NCBI RefSeq assembly: GCF_010730745.1
Contig: NZ_AP022615.1
Span: 4,526,001 to 4,590,000, forward strand
DNA from: Mycobacterium heidelbergense
Lineage (GTDB): Bacteria; Actinomycetota; Actinomycetes; Mycobacteriales; Mycobacteriaceae
Direction of reading: 5' to 3'
Length of the DNA stretch: 64,000 nt
Under the pieces are notes generated by a model. That model was not told the origin of the DNA. It was given only the letters and a program-made list of their open reading frames with translations, and did not search any database. The number at the start of each line of letters is the position of its first letter. Position 1 is the stretch's first letter. A program made the translations under genes and the position numbers. Shown here piece after piece: positions 62,732 through 64,000 of the stretch.

Positions 62732-63952
62732 CTATCCGCCGAGGGGTGGGCGGGCCATGACGGTGGGACGGAATCCGTACCGCGGGCCGGCACCGCCGGC
62801 GGTGCCGGAGCCCATTCCGGCCAGCGGCATGCCGCCCAGCAGGTTTCCGGGACCCCCGGCCGCCTCCGGGGCGGCGCTGATGCTGCTGACCGGGATGGCC
62901 GTGGCGTGGGGTGCCACCGCCGACGCGGCACCCGACCATGCGACCGGCACAGACAACTTGCCGATGGAGGTCGCGCTGCCCAAATGCGCCGCCGCGCCGG
63001 CGCCGCCGCCCAGCAGGCCGCCCAGTCCGGGCAAGCCCTTGGGGACGGCGGCCACGGCCGGCGCCGCCGCGCCGCCGAGCGCCCCCACGGTCTTGGCCAT
63101 CTGAATACCGAAGTTGCCCATACCGACGCTGAAGTAGGGCAAACCCTCGGTGTTGTAGAAGAAGCTCGAGAAGTTGTTGTAGCCGGTCAAGAACGTTGCC
63201 ACGTTGGTGGGCAGCGTGGTCTGCCCGCTGAGGAGGAACCACACCTCGGTAAGCAATGGGTTGGACGAGGCGAGCTGTGACACCAGCGAATTCGTCCCGT
63301 TGGGCGTGGCGAGAAGGCCCAGTTGGCTCTGGATCTGGCTGAGGAAGCCCTGCAGGGACTGCTGGATCGAGGCGGCCGGATTGCTCGCGGTCGCCGTGGC
63401 CTGGGTGGCGGCGGCGGCCGGATCGGCAACCGCCGGCGCGTTTTGATACGGCGTCACCTTGGCCGCCGCCGCGGACTGACCGGCATAGCTGTACAGCGCC
63501 GCGGCGTTCTGCGCCCAGAACTCCTGGTATTGGGCTTCCAACTGCGCGATGATCCCGTTGTTCAGGCCCAGGACGTTGGTCGCCTGCGCCTGGGTCAGCT
63601 CGGTGCGGTTGGCCGCGATCAGCGGCGGGGGCACCACCGAGCCGAGCACGGTCTCGTAGGCGGCCGCGGCCGCCTGCGCCTGGGCGGCCGTCTCCTCCGC
63701 CTGGGCGCCGGTGGTCGTCATCCACTCCACATACGGCTGCACCGCCACGGCCATCGACGCGGAGGCGGGCCCCAGCCACTCCTCGCTGGAGAGCGTGGTG
63801 ACAATGTTGTCGTAGCCCAGCGCGGCCGAATTCAGCTCGGCGGCAATCCCATTCCACGCCGAGGCCGCCGCCGTCAGCGACGACGAGCCCGGACCCGAAT
63901 AGATCAGCGCGGAGCTGATTTCCGGAGGTAACGAACCCAAATCGGTTGCCAT
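62732..63952 (-). CDS. PPE-family protein, SVP subtype (PPE26/27 type)
   Basis: 406 residues starting MATDLGSLPPEISSALIYSGPG, the same length and subtype as the protein at 50749. The PPE domain (~1-175) has EEWLGPASAS and FWAQNAAALYSYA; the SVP motif GKLSVPVAWSG is at ~345; the core is VPKGLPGLGGLLGGG and the tail is YGFRPTVMARPPLGG. It follows a PE gene whose end is visible at 63964. The pair is a duplicate of PE18-PPE at 50749-52280. Confidence 0.93.
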   Translation of the reverse strand: MATDLGSLPPEISSALIYSGPGSSSLTAAASAWNGIAAELNSAALGYDNIVTTLSSEEWLGPASASMAVAVQPYVEWMTTTGAQAEETAAQAQAAAAAYETVLGSVVPPPLIAANRTELTQAQATNVLGLNNGIIAQLEAQYQEFWAQNAAALYSYAGQSAAAAKVTPYQNAPAVADPAAAATQATATASNPAASIQQSLQGFLSQIQSQLGLLATPNGTNSLVSQLASSNPLLTEVWFLLSGQTTLPTNVATFLTGYNNFSSFFYNTEGLPYFSVGMGNFGIQMAKTVGALGGAAAPAVAAVPKGLPGLGGLLGGGAGAAAHLGSATSIGKLSVPVAWSGAASAVAPHATAIPVSSISAAPEAAGGPGNLLGGMPLAGMGSGTAGGAGPRYGFRPTVMARPPLGG

Positions 63953-63963
63953 GTCCTGACCCC

Positions 63964-64000
63964 TTAGCCGGCCGCGGCCGCGTTGGCCGCCTCGGTCGCC
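63964..64000 (-). CDS. PE-family protein (3' end only)
   Basis: Only the last codons are in the window, reading ATEAANAAAAG-stop (TAA at 63966-63964), identical to the end of the PE at 50112. It lies 11 bp before the PPE ATG at 63952, the same spacing as the PE18-PPE pair. Confidence 0.85.
   Translation of the reverse strand, partial: ATEAANAAAAG

Overview
The window is GC-rich chromosomal DNA from a slow-growing Mycobacterium. The gene order follows, in reverse orientation, the M. tuberculosis stretch from guaB1 (Rv1843c) down to PPE25/PE18 (Rv1787-Rv1788). Protein sequences are close to but distinct from M. tuberculosis. The mycobactin mbt-2 genes sit beside guaB1, several PE/PPE genes differ, and a nitrite/sulfite reductase cluster is embedded near ESX-5. 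A member of the M. avium complex or a relative is my best guess; this is inference from content, not from a marker gene.

Layout. 1-5 kb: 3' part of guaB1, then an iron-regulated mycobactin acyl-chain cluster (mbtL-mbtM-mbtN convergent with mbtK), with IdeR-box-like sites in front of both transcription units. 5-12 kb: two CBS/DUF21 membrane proteins, malate synthase glcB and a vWA membrane protein. 12-19.5 kb: a broken DUF222/HNH gene, then glycine cleavage genes (gcvP behind a tandem glycine riboswitch, gcvH) and the conserved regulatory run of two MerR proteins, a bifunctional-nuclease-family protein and garA. 19.5-26.5 kb: two DUF881 proteins around a small basic membrane protein, pgsA2, accessory translocase secA2 and ilvG. 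Three related palindromic repeats lie just downstream of genes here. 26.5-35.7 kb: bacA-type ABC transporter, FAD dehydrogenase and VOC protein joined by a MIRU minisatellite, TetR regulator, Ddn-type protein, secreted protease, sterol-desaturase-like protein, NADH dehydrogenase-like protein and mgtC.

35.7-41.6 kb (minus strand): a magnesium-linked unit. An M-box riboswitch (about 41393-41565) is followed by a short proline-containing leader ORF, then PPE31-, PPE32- and PPE33-type genes, a DUF732 secreted protein and mgtC. Between the first two PPE genes lie two previously hidden relics of an esxM/esxN pair.

41.6-54 kb: ESX-5 (type VII secretion) genes eccA5, eccE5, mycP5, eccD5, espG5, esxN, esxM and PE/PPE substrates. 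54-62.7 kb: an interrupting island with 7Fe ferredoxin, a heavily deleted fpr pseudogene, a LysR regulator, a cbiX-cysH-nirA operon and a divergent NarK-type nitrate/nitrite transporter. It is bounded by perfect 16-bp hairpins. Beyond it a second PPE/PE pair of the same subfamily begins and runs off the window.

No tRNA, rRNA, intact insertion sequence, prophage or CRISPR array was seen.
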